The position numbers and the translations under genes are program-made. Shown here in pieces: positions 53,481-63,877 of a stretch of DNA of 64,000 nt. The stretch is from contig JAUZOE010000014.1 of NCBI GenBank assembly GCA_030706605.1, positions 1 to 64,000 on the forward strand. Direction: 5' to 3'. A model generated the notes under the pieces. The model did not search any database. It saw only the letters and a list, made by a program, of their open reading frames with translations, and was not told the DNA's origin. Origin of the DNA: Bacteroidota bacterium. GTDB lineage: Bacteria > Bacteroidota > Bacteroidia > Chitinophagales > Chitinophagaceae. How positions within the stretch are numbered: the first letter of the stretch is position 1; each line of letters begins with the position of its first letter.

Positions 53481-54731
53481 TTATGCACTTTTCTCTTCCC
53501 ATATCATTGATAAATGCACAATAGTTTCAGCAGCTTTAGCCATATCATTTACTCCTACCCATTCTAATTTTGAATGAATACATTGCATGCCTGTAAATAT
53601 ATTCGGACAAGGTAGCCCCATATAACTTAGCCTGCTACCATCCGTTCCTCCCCGAATGCTTTCTGTAATTACATCAAGGCCTGCCCGGGTAATCGCTTGT
53701 GCTGCATAGCCTGTTACCTCTGGATTTTGATCTAATATTTTTTTCATATTACGGTATTGTTCTTCAATAGAAAATTCTATGGAAGCGTCTAGGTAATGAC
53801 TTACTACTTCCTCTGCAATATCTTTCAACCTTTCACCATGTTGTTTTAATTTTTCATCATCAAAATCCCGGATAATAAATTCGAGGGTAGCTTTTTCGGC
53901 AATACCTTCAAATCTTGTGGGATGTACAAAACCTTCCTTTTTTTCTGTTGCTTCCGGAGCCCATTCAGCAGTAGGCAACGCATGTAAAATTTCTCCACCA
54001 ATTTTTAGTGCATTCACCAGTTTGTTTTTTGCATAACCCGGATGAGCAATTACGCCATTGATCACAATCTTTGCGCCATCTGCACTAAAAGTTTCATCTT
54101 CCAGGCTTCCGGCTTCGCCACCATCTAAGGTGTACCCATATTTTGCCCCTAATTTATTCATGTCCAGTTTTGAGGTTCCTTCTCCTATCTCTTCATCAGG
54201 CGTAAATAAAATTTTTATTTCTCCATGTTTTATGACCGGGTTATTCATCAGGTATTCCGTGGCCTGCATGATGACCGCTATGCCGCTTTTATCATCAGCG
54301 CCTAAAAGGGTTTTACCGCTTGCGGTAATAATATCACATCCAATTTGTGTTTTTAAATAGGGATGAACAACTGTCGACAAAACCTGCGTAGGATCATCCG
54401 GTAGCACAATATCTTCTCCGTCATAATTTTTATGAAGTATTGGTTTTACATTCGTTCCACTACAATCCGGTGCCGTATCTATATGACTGCAAAAACAAAT
54501 TACCGGGACTTTTTTTTCTGTATTGGAAGGGATTGTTGCATAAACATAACCGTAGGTGTCCATTTCGGCACTGGTAATGCCAATTTGTTGCAATTCTTCT
54601 ACAAGTATTTTACCCAAATCTTTTTGCTTTCCGGTAGAAGGATGTGTACCACTTTGAGGATCACTTTGTGTATCTATTTTTACATAGCGCATGAAACGGG
54701 AGGCTAATGCAGCTTTACTTATTTCTATCAT
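53481..54731 (-). CDS. pepT: Peptidase T (tripeptidase)
   Basis: Zinc aminopeptidase of M20 family (416 residues), removing the N-terminal residue of tripeptides. It has the metal ligands in FCSHIDTAPD, the DDKSGIAVIMQ Asp, LFTPDEEIGEGTSKLD with the catalytic Glu, YTLDGGEAGSLEDE and the C-terminal NIFTGMQCIHSKLEW His. Full length, cytosolic, no signal. It is monocistronic by layout. Confidence 0.93.
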   Translation of the reverse strand: MIEISKAALASRFMRYVKIDTQSDPQSGTHPSTGKQKDLGKILVEELQQIGITSAEMDTYGYVYATIPSNTEKKVPVICFCSHIDTAPDCSGTNVKPILHKNYDGEDIVLPDDPTQVLSTVVHPYLKTQIGCDIITASGKTLLGADDKSGIAVIMQATEYLMNNPVIKHGEIKILFTPDEEIGEGTSKLDMNKLGAKYGYTLDGGEAGSLEDETFSADGAKIVINGVIAHPGYAKNKLVNALKIGGEILHALPTAEWAPEATEKKEGFVHPTRFEGIAEKATLEFIIRDFDDEKLKQHGERLKDIAEEVVSHYLDASIEFSIEEQYRNMKKILDQNPEVTGYAAQAITRAGLDVITESIRGGTDGSRLSYMGLPCPNIFTGMQCIHSKLEWVGVNDMAKAAETIVHLSMIWEEKSA

Positions 54732-54844
54732 CAGGCAATGGTTATATTTTTATTGACAATATTATTATTTTTCACAAAGTAAGAAATAATGAAATGGTTT
54801 TTTACTTTATGAAGCATTCTGTCGAAGAAGTTTTTCCAGGGTTC

Positions 54845-55339
54845 TTACTTCGATTGGTTGGGTGAGACTACCAGTTTCTCCAGCACATAATAAACTATCG
54901 GGCAAAAGGTGGAATTTTTCAAAGTAATCGCAGGTCTTTTCAGCAATATATCTTCATCGGTATAAGGAAAACGATAGCAATCAGAAGGTCGGTTATCATA
55001 AATATTACAATAATTATCTTCTCCCAGGAAAGGACATGGAGCACTATTGGCTACATAATCTCCGTCTTCATCAAGCCGGAGGTAAGTCTCAATGAAAGTG
55101 CCTTCCTTCATTTTTAAATGTTTTGCAATCCTTTTGATATCGGGTGTCTTAAACCGTGGTGAAAAATTCCGGCAGCAGTTGGCACACTCCAGGCAATCAA
55201 TCTTTTCAAAGGCTTCTTCATGCAGATTGGGCAATTGCTTAAGTACTTTATTCTTGTCGGCTCTTTTTAGAAAATTTGCATATTTTTTCTGGTTTTCCGC
55301 TGATTTCTTTTCCCAATTAATCAAAATGTCTTGCTTCAT
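54845..55339 (-). CDS. YkgJ-type cysteine cluster protein (second copy)
   Basis: A 164-residue paralogue of the protein at 32103-32609. It has KIDCLECANCCRNF near residue 50, then CPFLGEDNYCNIYDNRP and SDCYRFPYT, a C-terminal CP motif (TFCPIVYY), and the same order of cysteines. I prefer the ATG at 55339 (MKQDILINW) to the one at 55354, because a near-consensus promoter element TATCTTTA covers 55344-55351. It may bind a metal ion; role unknown. Confidence 0.82.
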   Translation of the reverse strand: MKQDILINWEKKSAENQKKYANFLKRADKNKVLKQLPNLHEEAFEKIDCLECANCCRNFSPRFKTPDIKRIAKHLKMKEGTFIETYLRLDEDGDYVANSAPCPFLGEDNYCNIYDNRPSDCYRFPYTDEDILLKRPAITLKNSTFCPIVYYVLEKLVVSPNQSK

Positions 55340-55488
55340 TTTGTAAAGATACATTTTGGGCGAAACTTGTTAATTAGAGTAATATTTTCATAACCTTTTG
55401 AATAGTAACTTCGCGCCGTCTTTTTAACGTATTAAAGAAAATAGTCTAAGGAAAACTCCGGTTTCCCAGTAAAACAAATTAAGAGAAT

Positions 55489-58356
55489 ATGAATCTTTTT
55501 GAAAAACAATCCGCTGAATTTTCATACAGGCATATTGGTCCGGATGAAAAAGAAACAAAAGAAATGCTTGCTGTCATTGGTGTTGATACATTGGAAGAAT
55601 TGATTAACAAAACAGTTCCCGCAGGAATCAGGCAAAAAAGCCCTTTCATAAGGAAGGTCGGGGATCCAAATAGTGAATCTGAATATTTGGATAAATTGAA
55701 AAATATTGCCAACCTTAATAAAGTTTTTAAATCTTATATAGGGCAGGGATATTATGGCACCATTACCCCTTCTGTCATTTTACGAAATCTTTTTGAAAAC
55801 CCGGGGTGGTACACGCAATACACGCCTTACCAGGCAGAAATTGCCCAGGGGCGTTTGGAAAGTCTTTTAAATTTCCAAACTATGGTGAGCGATTTAACAG
55901 CCTTACCTATTGCAAATGCGAGTTTGCTCGACGAGGGAACAGCTGCTGCTGAGGCCATGGCCATGCTTTTTAATCATAAAAATAAAGATCACGACCACAT
56001 TACTGCAGGGAAATTTTTTATAGATGAAAAAATATTTCAGCAAACAAAAGATATTTTATTAACAAGGGCAATGCCTGTTGGCATTGAACCGGTTTTTGGC
56101 AATTTTAAAGAGGTTCATCTTGATGAAAATTATTTTGGTGCTATCGTTCAATACCCGGATAGTGAAGGAAATATAGAAGATTACAGAAATTTTATACAGA
56201 ACGTTCATAAAGTGAATGCACAGGTGATAATGGCTACCGATTTGCTGGCACTTACTTTATTAATTCCCCCGGGTGAATTAGGCGCCGATATAGCTATCGG
56301 TTCTTCCCAGCGCTTTGGTGTGCCTATGGGATTTGGTGGTCCACATGCTGCTTTCTTTGCTACGAAAGATGAATTTAAAAGAAATATTCCCGGCAGAATC
56401 ATTGGGGTAAGCGTAGATGCACAGAATAACCGCTGTCTTAGGATGGCTTTGCAAACAAGAGAGCAACACATCCGGCGGGAGAAAGCTACTTCTAATATTT
56501 GTACTGCGCAGGCTTTGCTTGCTAATATGGCGGCCATGTATGCAGTATATCATGGTGCTGAGGGTTTGAGAAATATCGCTAAAAGAATATCGTTGCTAAC
56601 CCAAACACTCGAAGAACATTTACAGGAAAGCGGGTATGAATTATTGAATAAAAATTATTTTGACACCATCACTCTTAGAGTACCTAATGAAGAAATAATA
56701 AAAGAAATTTCGCAGGCAAATGAAATGAATTTTTATTTTCCTTCCCAAAATATGGTTACCATTTCACTCGATGAGACAACCTCCAAAAATGAGGTGCTCC
56801 AGATACTTGATGTATTCAATTCTGCCAAAGGAGTAGATACCTCCTCTATTACTTTTGATAATGAATCTGATTTAAATAATATTCCGTCTTCATTGCAAAG
56901 AACTTCAGATTTTCTGCTACATCCGGTTTTTAATCAATACCGTAGTGAAACAGAAATGATGCGTTATTTAAAAATGCTTGAAAATAAAGATTTGTCTCTT
57001 ACTCATTCTATGATAGCTTTAGGTTCTTGTACTATGAAGCTGAACGCCGCTTCAGAACTAATCCCTGTGAGCTGGGCGCATTTCAGTAAAATTCATCCGT
57101 TTGCTCCATCCAGGCAAACGGAAGGTTATCAATATATTATTGATGACCTGGAAAAATTATTAAGTGCTATTACAGGTTTTAGTGCGTGCAGTTTACAGCC
57201 TAACAGTGGTGCCCAAGGTGAGTTTGCAGGATTACTTGCTATCAGGAGATACCATGAAAGCAATAATGAAACACAAAGAAATATAATCCTGATTCCGATT
57301 TCTGCACATGGTACCAATCCCGCTTCTGCGGTGATGGCAGGGTTTAAAGTTGTCGTTACCAAATGCGATGAGGAGGGAAATATTGATATTAATGATCTTA
57401 AATTCCAGGCTGAAAAGAATAAAGATTCCCTGGCAGGTTTAATGGTGACCTATCCATCTACGCATGGAGTATTCGAAGAAGGAATCCGTGACATTTGCAA
57501 CATCATTCACGATAATGGTGGATTAGTGTATATGGATGGCGCTAATATGAATGCTCAGGTAGGATTAACCTCTCCCGGATTTATAGGAGCAGACGTTTGC
57601 CATTTAAATCTTCATAAAACTTTTGCCATACCTCATGGCGGTGGTGGCCCGGGCATGGGCCCCATTTGTGTGAATGAAAAATTAGCCCCTTTTTTACCGG
57701 GGAAAAATAATGAGGGAAAAGTAAGTGCTGCGCAATATGGCTCAGCCAGTATTTTATTGATCAGCTATGCATATATAAAAATGCTGGGCGAAAGCGGATT
57801 GCGTAAAGCCACAGAATATGCTATACTGAATGCGAACTATATGAAAGCTCGTCTGAAAAAGAATTTTAAAATATTATATACAGGAAAGGGAGGTACTTGT
57901 GCGCATGAATTTATTGTTGACCTGAGACCGTTTAAAAATAGTGCTGGCATCGAAGCTGAGGATGTAGCGAAAAGGTTGATGGATTATGGTTTTCATTCGC
58001 CTACACTGAGTTTCCCCGTAGCAGGGACCATAATGATAGAACCCACTGAAAGTGAAAATAAGCCAGAACTTGACCGGTTTTGCAATGCTCTCGACTCTAT
58101 TTATGAAGAAATAAAAAGTATTGAAAAGGGAGAAACTGACAAGAAAGATAATGTGTTGAAAAATGCACCGCATACTTTAGCCGTGGTTACTGCTGATGAA
58201 TGGAACCATACCTATAGCCGCAGCAAAGCAGCATTTCCTTTGCCTTATTTAAAAGAAAATAAATTCTGGCCAACCGTGAGCAGAGTAAACAATACTTATG
58301 GTGATAGGAATTTGGTATGCACCTGCGAGCCTGTGGAAAGTTGGTTGGAAGTCTAA
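55489..58356 (+). CDS. gcvP: Glycine dehydrogenase (decarboxylating), P-protein
   Basis: Homodimeric P-protein of the glycine cleavage system, 955 residues, full length as a single chain with N- and C-terminal PLP-fold halves. It has [19 protein letters not shown] and [19 protein letters not shown] in the first half, then [14 protein letters not shown], the [13 protein letters not shown] stretch and the PLP-lysine motif [20 protein letters not shown] in the second half. It transfers the glycine methylamine to the lipoyl H-protein. The usual gcvT and gcvH partners are not in this window. A strong hairpin terminator follows at 58440. Confidence 0.95.
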   Translation: MNLFEKQSAEFSYRHIGPDEKETKEMLAVIGVDTLEELINKTVPAGIRQKSPFIRKVGDPNSESEYLDKLKNIANLNKVFKSYIGQGYYGTITPSVILRNLFENPGWYTQYTPYQAEIAQGRLESLLNFQTMVSDLTALPIANASLLDEGTAAAEAMAMLFNHKNKDHDHITAGKFFIDEKIFQQTKDILLTRAMPVGIEPVFGNFKEVHLDENYFGAIVQYPDSEGNIEDYRNFIQNVHKVNAQVIMATDLLALTLLIPPGELGADIAIGSSQRFGVPMGFGGPHAAFFATKDEFKRNIPGRIIGVSVDAQNNRCLRMALQTREQHIRREKATSNICTAQALLANMAAMYAVYHGAEGLRNIAKRISLLTQTLEEHLQESGYELLNKNYFDTITLRVPNEEIIKEISQANEMNFYFPSQNMVTISLDETTSKNEVLQILDVFNSAKGVDTSSITFDNESDLNNIPSSLQRTSDFLLHPVFNQYRSETEMMRYLKMLENKDLSLTHSMIALGSCTMKLNAASELIPVSWAHFSKIHPFAPSRQTEGYQYIIDDLEKLLSAITGFSACSLQPNSGAQGEFAGLLAIRRYHESNNETQRNIILIPISAHGTNPASAVMAGFKVVVTKCDEEGNIDINDLKFQAEKNKDSLAGLMVTYPSTHGVFEEGIRDICNIIHDNGGLVYMDGANMNAQVGLTSPGFIGADVCHLNLHKTFAIPHGGGGPGMGPICVNEKLAPFLPGKNNEGKVSAAQYGSASILLISYAYIKMLGESGLRKATEYAILNANYMKARLKKNFKILYTGKGGTCAHEFIVDLRPFKNSAGIEAEDVAKRLMDYGFHSPTLSFPVAGTIMIEPTESENKPELDRFCNALDSIYEEIKSIEKGETDKKDNVLKNAPHTLAVVTADEWNHTYSRSKAAFPLPYLKENKFWPTVSRVNNTYGDRNLVCTCEPVESWLEV

Positions 58357-58439
58357 AGCTGGAAAAGCAAAATGAGGAAATTCTTTTTCTACCCCGAAAA
58401 TTTCACGAAAGTTTTTGTAGGTTTGATTCTCGATATTAA

Positions 58440-58463
58440 AAAAACCTCCGGATGGAGGTTTTT
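58440..58463. terminator. Bidirectional hairpin terminator after gcvP
   Basis: Perfect stem AAAAACCTCC / GGAGGTTTTT with a GGAT loop, flanked by A and T runs. It terminates gcvP on the plus strand and the outer-membrane gene on the minus strand. Confidence 0.88.
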
Positions 58464-58484
58464 GCTTTTCTTGAAATTATTAAT

Positions 58485-58961
58485 TTAAAAAGAGTAGGCT
58501 AAACGTATTCCCACAGACCCCAGGGTGAAGCCATTTCTGCTAAAAGCAAGATATTTAATAGAAGCGTCAAGATTAGAACTAAAGTAATATCCAATACTTG
58601 GGGCATATCCAAAAGCTCCACTGCCACCACTAACAGTAGAAAATCCATAGCCTAATTGAGCATGGCCATAAAGCTTATCGCTTCCTAAATTAAATTTCGC
58701 TCCGGCCAATAAAGGAATGAATCCACTGCTTCCGCCTCCTTTCCAGGAATAATTTTCATAACCGGCGCTTGCAGTTATCTTGGTACCAGCAGCTACTGCG
58801 AAGTCTGCTTGCAAATCACCACCTAAAACAAATGAATAACCTGTGGAAGTAGGAATACCGGCGTTTACAGCTACGCTTAAAGTTGTGCTTTTTGAATCCT
58901 GCGCATTTACATGTGCCGCTGAAAATGCAACAACGGCCATTGCTAACATTAGTTTTTTCAT
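58485..58961 (-). CDS. Small outer-membrane beta-barrel protein
   Basis: A 158-residue exported barrel protein. The signal peptide is MKKLMLAMAVVAFSAAHVNAQ. The mature part shows eight or so alternating strands rich in Gly and aromatics (TGYSFVLGGDLQADF; KITASAGYENYSWKGG; KLYGHAQLGYGFSTVSGG; GYAPSIGYYFSSNLDA) and ends in an outer-membrane-type signal VGIRLAYSF. It resembles OmpW/porin-family small barrels without a clear substrate. It ends at the shared terminator. Confidence 0.78.
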   Translation of the reverse strand: MKKLMLAMAVVAFSAAHVNAQDSKSTTLSVAVNAGIPTSTGYSFVLGGDLQADFAVAAGTKITASAGYENYSWKGGGSSGFIPLLAGAKFNLGSDKLYGHAQLGYGFSTVSGGSGAFGYAPSIGYYFSSNLDASIKYLAFSRNGFTLGSVGIRLAYSF

Positions 58962-59410
58962 GATAATTTTTTTTAATTGTTTGCTATTTATTTTTAAAAT
59001 ATATCAATACTTAAAAATAAATTAATACTTTGACATATGCAAATAATCCACGAATAGTATTTTTTAATTATACTACATTATTATTGATAGCAATTACGTA
59101 ATATTTCAGATTTGATCGCTCAATTTTATTGAATGTCAGGGTTGCCTTTGATTCAATATTAGATTGTACGGTACTTCGTATATACATCATGTTGTAAGTA
59201 TCTACAATTAAAAGGCAATTGTATTTTTGGGGTATAGGATATCATAAAATTTTATAACGACAAAATCTTAGCATTTGTAGGTATTTCAGGCTCGATGAAG
59301 CTGCCGACCTAAGCGGCAGCGAATTAATGATGGCTCATTCAGTGTATTGGAATTAGCTTTAAGGGCAAATATTTTATCTAAGTTGTAAACTAAAAAAATA
59401 AACGAAACAA
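58962..59410. other. Intergenic stretch with a GC-rich hairpin
   Basis: About 450 AT-rich bases with no recognised gene. A local 7-bp stem GCTGCCG...CGGCAGC (59300-59320, loop of 7) is unusually GC-rich for the region and lacks a T-tract, so it is not an ordinary terminator. It could be part of a small RNA or an mRNA leader; nothing proves it. Confidence 0.35.
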
Positions 59411-59444
59411 AAAGGCTGTCTCAAATTTACTTGAGACAGCCTTT
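59411..59444 (-). terminator. Hairpin terminator after the cold-shock gene
   Basis: Perfect 14-base stem AAAGGCTGTCTCAA / TTGAGACAGCCTTT with a 6-base loop, just downstream of the cold-shock stop. It is a strong intrinsic-type terminator structure. Confidence 0.85.
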
Positions 59445-59463
59445 GCATTGGGAAATATCGATT

Positions 59464-59667
59464 TTAGCCGATTAATTTCACATTAACGGCATTCATGCCT
59501 TTTTGTCCATTTTGCAAGTCAAATTCCACTTTGTCATTCTCTTTAATTTCGTCAATTAAGCCGCTTGCATGCACGAAAGTTTCTTTAGAAGAATCGTCGT
59601 GTTTGATAAAACCGAATCCCTTTTCTGAATTGAAAAATTTAACGGTTCCTGTGTTTTTGTTGTCCAT
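59464..59667 (-). CDS. Cold-shock domain protein
   Basis: A 67-residue single cold-shock domain that binds single-stranded nucleic acids and melts mRNA structure. It has RNP1 KGFGFIKHD and RNP2 TFVHAS, with the normal five-strand spacing. Length and sequence are typical CspA-type. It is monocistronic, followed by a strong hairpin terminator; its leader of over 100 bases to the divergent neighbour could be regulated by temperature as in CspA. Confidence 0.92.
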   Translation of the reverse strand: MDNKNTGTVKFFNSEKGFGFIKHDDSSKETFVHASGLIDEIKENDKVEFDLQNGQKGMNAVNVKLIG

Positions 59668-59805
59668 TGTATTGTATTGTTTAAAAAAATTAACTGCGAA
59701 TATATGCTATATAAATGGATTTATCTTTTCCTGAACTTTTATTTTAAATATTTAACTTTTAGAATTTACAAAAATGGACACTAATCTCAATTTATCATCT
59801 CATGC

Positions 59806-60585
59806 TCATTGCTTCATTGTCATTTTTTCAAATAATTTTTTAAATACCGGACTTTCTGTTTTTTGTATTTTATCCCAAAAAGTAAAATACAATCCATAAT
59901 TATATTTAAACTGCTTATGATGTAAAGAATGATGGGTAGCCCCAATTATCCATTTTCCCCAGATATTGTTTGATCCACCGGGATAAATTTCAATGTCAAG
60001 GTGATTAATGACGCTGCTGAAAGTCATAATTGTTAATTGGATAATGATCACATAATAATACATGGGCAGTATCAAGAGCATTACCGGTAAGAAAACGGCT
60101 TGTAATAATCCTTCCAATGGATGAAAAGAAAAAGCAGTAAAAGGAGAGGCAATATTACTGTCGTGATGCACTTTGTGTACTATTCTAAAAACAGGGGGAT
60201 GGTGCAGCAGGCGGTGAAGCCAATAATAATAGGTTTCGTGCAAAAGCATAAAAATAATAAGACTTACCGGCAGGTACCACCATCCATATAAGTTGGGTCG
60301 GGTATAAACTTTAGTATATCCTTTTTGCCATAAGATAACGGTAATAGCACCTGCGACAGAAAAAAGGATCGAAGTTATTAAACTCCACTTTATCTCTTTT
60401 TTTAATTGCCCTTGCTTATATTTTTTTTTATTTATTTTTCTTTCAGCCCATTTAAGAGGAAACCAAACATAAAAAATAAGATAAAACAGTCCACCTACCA
60501 GGAAGTATCTGCCGGTGATAATGATAAAAAATATTCCCGTAAGGAAAAATGGCCAGTAATTTAATGTAAAGTCTGGTAAATCCAT
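59806..60585 (-). CDS. Sterol desaturase/fatty acid hydroxylase family membrane protein
   Basis: A di-iron membrane oxygenase of 259 residues. Histidine clusters are HETYYYWLHRLLHH near 115, HKVHHDSNIASPF near 135 with the family's HxxHH pattern, and GATHHSLHHKQFKYNYG near 215. At least four membrane helices are present (TLNYWPFFLTGIFFIIITG; SILFSVAGAITVILW; LPVMLLILPMYYYVIII). Bacterial members hydroxylate carotenoids, fatty acyl groups or sterols. No lipid or carotenoid genes lie beside it, so the substrate is open. Confidence 0.85.
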   Translation of the reverse strand: MDLPDFTLNYWPFFLTGIFFIIITGRYFLVGGLFYLIFYVWFPLKWAERKINKKKYKQGQLKKEIKWSLITSILFSVAGAITVILWQKGYTKVYTRPNLYGWWYLPVSLIIFMLLHETYYYWLHRLLHHPPVFRIVHKVHHDSNIASPFTAFSFHPLEGLLQAVFLPVMLLILPMYYYVIIIQLTIMTFSSVINHLDIEIYPGGSNNIWGKWIIGATHHSLHHKQFKYNYGLYFTFWDKIQKTESPVFKKLFEKMTMKQ

Positions 60586-60814
60586 AATCTAAGGTAAGTA
60601 ATTGTTGTATTTAAGAATGGTTTATGACAGGTAAATTGGTTTCTGTGAAACTGTTTCATCTTTCCCTTGACTTTTGTGCAATAAATTAATCGCGATTTAT
60701 GACCTTTTTGGCAATTTTTACTACTTTTCTGTATACGAAAAATTTATTTTATCGACACCCAATTTAGCGCCAGCCGAAGGTTCAAAAGAATTTTAGAAAT
60801 CTTTAAATAATTTT

Positions 60815-60845
60815 TTTGTTATTTAAATGAATCGGACTACTTTTG
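60815..60845 (+). promoter_or_regulatory. Promoter of the S10 operon (TTTG, 19 bp, TAnnTTTG)
   Basis: TTTG at 60815-60818, then 19 bases, then TACTTTTG at 60838-60845, which matches the Bacteroidota -33/-7 consensus in both parts and in spacing. The rpsJ ATG lies 38 bases further on. It is the best promoter match in the window. Confidence 0.7.
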
Positions 60846-60883
60846 CACTCCCAAAATAAATTTGGATTAAAAGTTCTTTAAAA

Positions 60884-61189
60884 ATGTCTCAAAGAATCAG
60901 GATTAAACTTCAGTCTTACGATCACAACCTAGTTGACAAGTCAGCAGAGAAAATTGTTAAGACAGTACGTAGTACCGGAGCAGTAGTAACAGGACCAATT
61001 CCGTTACCTACGCATAAAAAAATATTTACAGTATTGCGTTCTCCCCACGTAAATAAAAAAGCACGTGAGCAGTTCCAATTATGTACGCATAAACGTTTGT
61101 TGGATATTTATACCAGCAGCTCAAGAACAGTTGATGCACTTTCAAAGCTTGATTTACCATCAGGTGTCGATGTAGAGATTAAAGCATAA
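60884..61189 (+). CDS. rpsJ: 30S ribosomal protein S10
   Basis: A 101-residue ribosomal protein of the 30S head and first gene of the S10 operon here; S10 also takes part in transcription antitermination as NusE. It has [20 protein letters not shown] and [20 protein letters not shown], highly conserved. The gene is preceded by its own promoter. In many Bacteroidota fusA lies directly upstream of rpsJ, but here the upstream neighbour is an unrelated divergent gene. Confidence 0.96.
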   Translation: MSQRIRIKLQSYDHNLVDKSAEKIVKTVRSTGAVVTGPIPLPTHKKIFTVLRSPHVNKKAREQFQLCTHKRLLDIYTSSSRTVDALSKLDLPSGVDVEIKA

Positions 61190-61247
61190 GCTGAAGCTGC
61201 CCGAAAGGAAAGCTGAAATCTTATAAGTTCTTATATAAAATTGTAAC

Positions 61248-61279
61248 ACTCAAGTACCGGATTACCAGTACCGCTGAGT
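61248..61279 (+). promoter_or_regulatory. Hairpin in the rplC leader
   Basis: Imperfect stem-loop in the 104-base gap between rpsJ and rplC, with paired ACTCA/TGAGT, GTAC/GTAC and GG/CC blocks around an ATTA loop. It ends 14 bases before the rplC ATG. It may be a control site for ribosomal protein synthesis or an mRNA-stabilising fold; only the structure is seen. Confidence 0.35.
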
Positions 61280-61293
61280 ATAATAAAATAGAA

Positions 61294-61911
61294 ATGAAAA
61301 GTATTATTGGAAAAAAAGTTGGCATGACCAGCATTTTCGATAATAATGGCAGGCAAACAGCCGTGACCATTATTGAAGCTGGGCCGTGTGTAGTAACCCA
61401 GAAAAAAACAGTAGATTCTGATGGCTATAATGCAGTTCAGATCGCTTTTGGAGACAAAAAAGAAAAACACACCCTTCTCTCAGAGAAAAATCACTTTGCC
61501 AAAGCAAACACTCCGGCAAAAAAATTCATAAAAGAAATCCGCGATAGCGAAACAGATAAAAATATAGGAGACACTATTAGTGTTGATATATTTAATGAAG
61601 GCGACAAAATAACTGTTGTTGGAACCTCTAAAGGGAAGGGCTTCCAGGGTGTAGTTAAGCGTCATGGCTTTCATGGTGTGGGTGAGCAATCCCATGGTCA
61701 GCACGACAGGTCAAGGGCCCCGGGTTCTATTGGAGGATCTTCTTATCCTGCAAGAGTTTTCAAAGGTATGCGTATGGCAGGCCGTATGGGGACCGACAAA
61801 GTGCAGATGAAAGGTCTTACTGTTGTAAAAATCTTCCCAGAAAAAAATTATTTATTAATAAGTGGCTCGGTTCCCGGCCATAATGGTTCAATCGTTTTAA
61901 TCCAGAAATAA
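61294..61911 (+). CDS. rplC: 50S ribosomal protein L3
   Basis: A 205-residue ribosomal protein near the peptidyl-transferase centre. It has [31 protein letters not shown] and [20 protein letters not shown], the last carrying the conserved loop that approaches the catalytic centre. It overlaps nothing and ends one base before rplD, so the two are tightly cotranscribed. A hairpin lies just before its start. Confidence 0.96.
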   Translation: MKSIIGKKVGMTSIFDNNGRQTAVTIIEAGPCVVTQKKTVDSDGYNAVQIAFGDKKEKHTLLSEKNHFAKANTPAKKFIKEIRDSETDKNIGDTISVDIFNEGDKITVVGTSKGKGFQGVVKRHGFHGVGEQSHGQHDRSRAPGSIGGSSYPARVFKGMRMAGRMGTDKVQMKGLTVVKIFPEKNYLLISGSVPGHNGSIVLIQK

Positions 61912-61912
61912 T

Positions 61913-62560
61913 ATGCAATTAGATATAATAAATGTAGAAGGACAAAAAACTGGCAGAACTATTGAACTGCCGGACGAAATCTTTGGCGCAGTGCCCAATA
62001 GTCATGTTATCTGGCTTGCCGTAAAGCAATATCTTGCTGCGCAGCGCCAGGGTACGCATAAAGTAAAAACCCGTGCAGAAGCCCAGGGATCCTCTAAAAA
62101 ACTTCATAAGCAAAAAGGTACCGGTGGAAGCCGTAAAGGTAATCTGCGTAATCCTTTGTATAAAGGTGGTGGTACAGTTTTCGGACCCAAACCTCATGGT
62201 TATGATATCAAGTTGAATCGTAAAGTAAAAGATTTGGCTAAAATAGGTGCCTTAAGCAGTAAAGCAAAGGATAATAGGATTTTTGTGTTGGAAGATGCTT
62301 CATTAGAAATGGAAACTCCAAGTACCAAAAAATTTACCCAGATGTTTAATAAAATAGAAACTGGTAGCAGGAAAAAACTATTTGTAATGCCTGAGTATAA
62401 TGAAATTGTGTACAAAAGTTTCCGTAATGTACCTTCTATTTTTGGCACATTGTTAAGCGACATTAATACTTATGATATTGTTAATGCGGAGTCTGTAATA
62501 TTTACAGAAAGTGCTGCTAAAATATTTGTAGAAGAAAATAAAGAAGCTGCAGAAGCTTAA
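61913..62560 (+). CDS. rplD: 50S ribosomal protein L4
   Basis: A 215-residue ribosomal protein lining the exit tunnel; in E. coli L4 also represses its own operon. It has SSKKLHKQKGTGGSRKGN in the tunnel loop and GGGTVFGPKPHGYD. The C-terminal extension (FVEENKEAAEA) is typical. The start ATG is one base after the rplC stop. In-frame codon use and length match the family. Confidence 0.95.
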   Translation: MQLDIINVEGQKTGRTIELPDEIFGAVPNSHVIWLAVKQYLAAQRQGTHKVKTRAEAQGSSKKLHKQKGTGGSRKGNLRNPLYKGGGTVFGPKPHGYDIKLNRKVKDLAKIGALSSKAKDNRIFVLEDASLEMETPSTKKFTQMFNKIETGSRKKLFVMPEYNEIVYKSFRNVPSIFGTLLSDINTYDIVNAESVIFTESAAKIFVEENKEAAEA

Positions 62561-62604
62561 ATAATTATACCGATTAAGTTCGGGACAAATTTTAAATAAA
62601 GATC

Positions 62605-62904
62605 ATGAAATTGTCTGAAGTTTTAATAAAGCCGGTATTATCAGAGAAAGTAAACGCTCTCACTGAAAAATACAACCGTTATACATTCATTGTAAACAGG
62701 AAGGCTAATAAACTGGAAATTAAAAAAGCGGTAGAAGAGTTTTACGCAATCCAGGTGATCGATGTGAATACATTGACAATGCCGTCTAAAGTAAAACAGC
62801 GTAATACAAAAGCTGGTTTATTAGTAGGGCGTAAATCTGCTAAAAAGAAAGCGGTAGTAACAGTAGCAGAAGGAGAAACTATTGATTTGTACGGTAACGT
62901 ATAA
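62605..62904 (+). CDS. rplW: 50S ribosomal protein L23
   Basis: A 99-residue protein at the exit of the ribosomal tunnel that docks trigger factor and SRP. It has KLSEVLIKPVLSEKVN and YNRYTFIVNRKANKLEIKKA near the start; the PSKVKQRN segment is the conserved loop. The ATG lies 44 bases after rplD. Start and length agree with other bacteria. Confidence 0.95.
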   Translation: MKLSEVLIKPVLSEKVNALTEKYNRYTFIVNRKANKLEIKKAVEEFYAIQVIDVNTLTMPSKVKQRNTKAGLLVGRKSAKKKAVVTVAEGETIDLYGNV

Positions 62905-62970
62905 AAATTATATTATTAATTTATTTATAAATAGAATTAAGATTTAGAATAATCTAAAATCATAATCATC

Positions 62971-63813
62971 ATGGCTTTAAGAAAATACAAACCGACTACA
63001 GCAGGAACAAGATGGAGAATAGGCAATGCCTATGCTGAAGTGACTACCAACGTTCCTGAAAAAAGCCTGGTAGAAAAAGTACACCATACAGCAGGTCGTA
63101 ATGCACAGGGGCATAGAAGTATGCGTTACCTGGGTGGTGGACATAAAAAAATGTATCGTGTAATTGATTTTAAAAGAAATAAGAAAGATATTCCTGCTAC
63201 TGTAAAAACCATCGAGTATGATCCTAACAGGAGCGCTTTCATCGCTTTAATTTCTTTTGTTGATGGCGAAAAAAGATACATCATTGCTCCGAGAGGGTTA
63301 CAGATTGGTGCTTCTATTATTAGCGGAGACGCAGTTGCTCCGGAATTGGGTAATGCATTGATGCTGAAAAATATGCCTTTGGGAACTGTCGTTCACAATA
63401 TTGAAATGCAGCCTGGACAGGGTGGTAAATTAGCAAGAAGTGCAGGTGCTTCTGCTCAATTGGCCAATAAAGAAGAAAAGTATGCTGTTTTAAAAATGCC
63501 CAGTGGTGAATTAAGAAAGATATTAATTAACTGTTACGCTACCGTTGGTGAAGTGAGCAATAGTGATCACAGCCTGGAAAGCAAAGGAAAGGCAGGTAGA
63601 AACAGGTGGTTAGGAGTTCGTCCGAGAACAAGAGGGGTAGCCATGAACCCGGTTGATCATCCGATGGGTGGTGGTGAAGGTAAAGCTTCCGGTGGTCATC
63701 CAAGAAGCAGGACAGGTAAATATGCTAAAGGTGAAATTACCCGTACCCGTGGAAAAGGATCAGATAAAATGATTATTCAGAGAAGAAACGGAAAAAAATT
63801 ACCAAATAAATAA
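62971..63813 (+). CDS. rplB: 50S ribosomal protein L2
   Basis: A 280-residue universally conserved protein of the peptidyl-transferase region, with [30 protein letters not shown] and the C-terminal [16 protein letters not shown] with the conserved His loop. It closes with [14 protein letters not shown]. The order rpsJ-rplC-rplD-rplW-rplB-rpsS is the standard S10 operon. Confidence 0.96.
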   Translation: MALRKYKPTTAGTRWRIGNAYAEVTTNVPEKSLVEKVHHTAGRNAQGHRSMRYLGGGHKKMYRVIDFKRNKKDIPATVKTIEYDPNRSAFIALISFVDGEKRYIIAPRGLQIGASIISGDAVAPELGNALMLKNMPLGTVVHNIEMQPGQGGKLARSAGASAQLANKEEKYAVLKMPSGELRKILINCYATVGEVSNSDHSLESKGKAGRNRWLGVRPRTRGVAMNPVDHPMGGGEGKASGGHPRSRTGKYAKGEITRTRGKGSDKMIIQRRNGKKLPNK

Positions 63814-63877
63814 AAAATAAATTAGATAATAATAATTTACAAATAGTAAATCATACATCTAAAATCATAAATCAATT

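Noticed and set aside
61190-61293. Riboswitch before rplC
   Set aside because: Only a single imperfect hairpin is visible and the sequence matches no known riboswitch; recorded as a hairpin, not a riboswitch.
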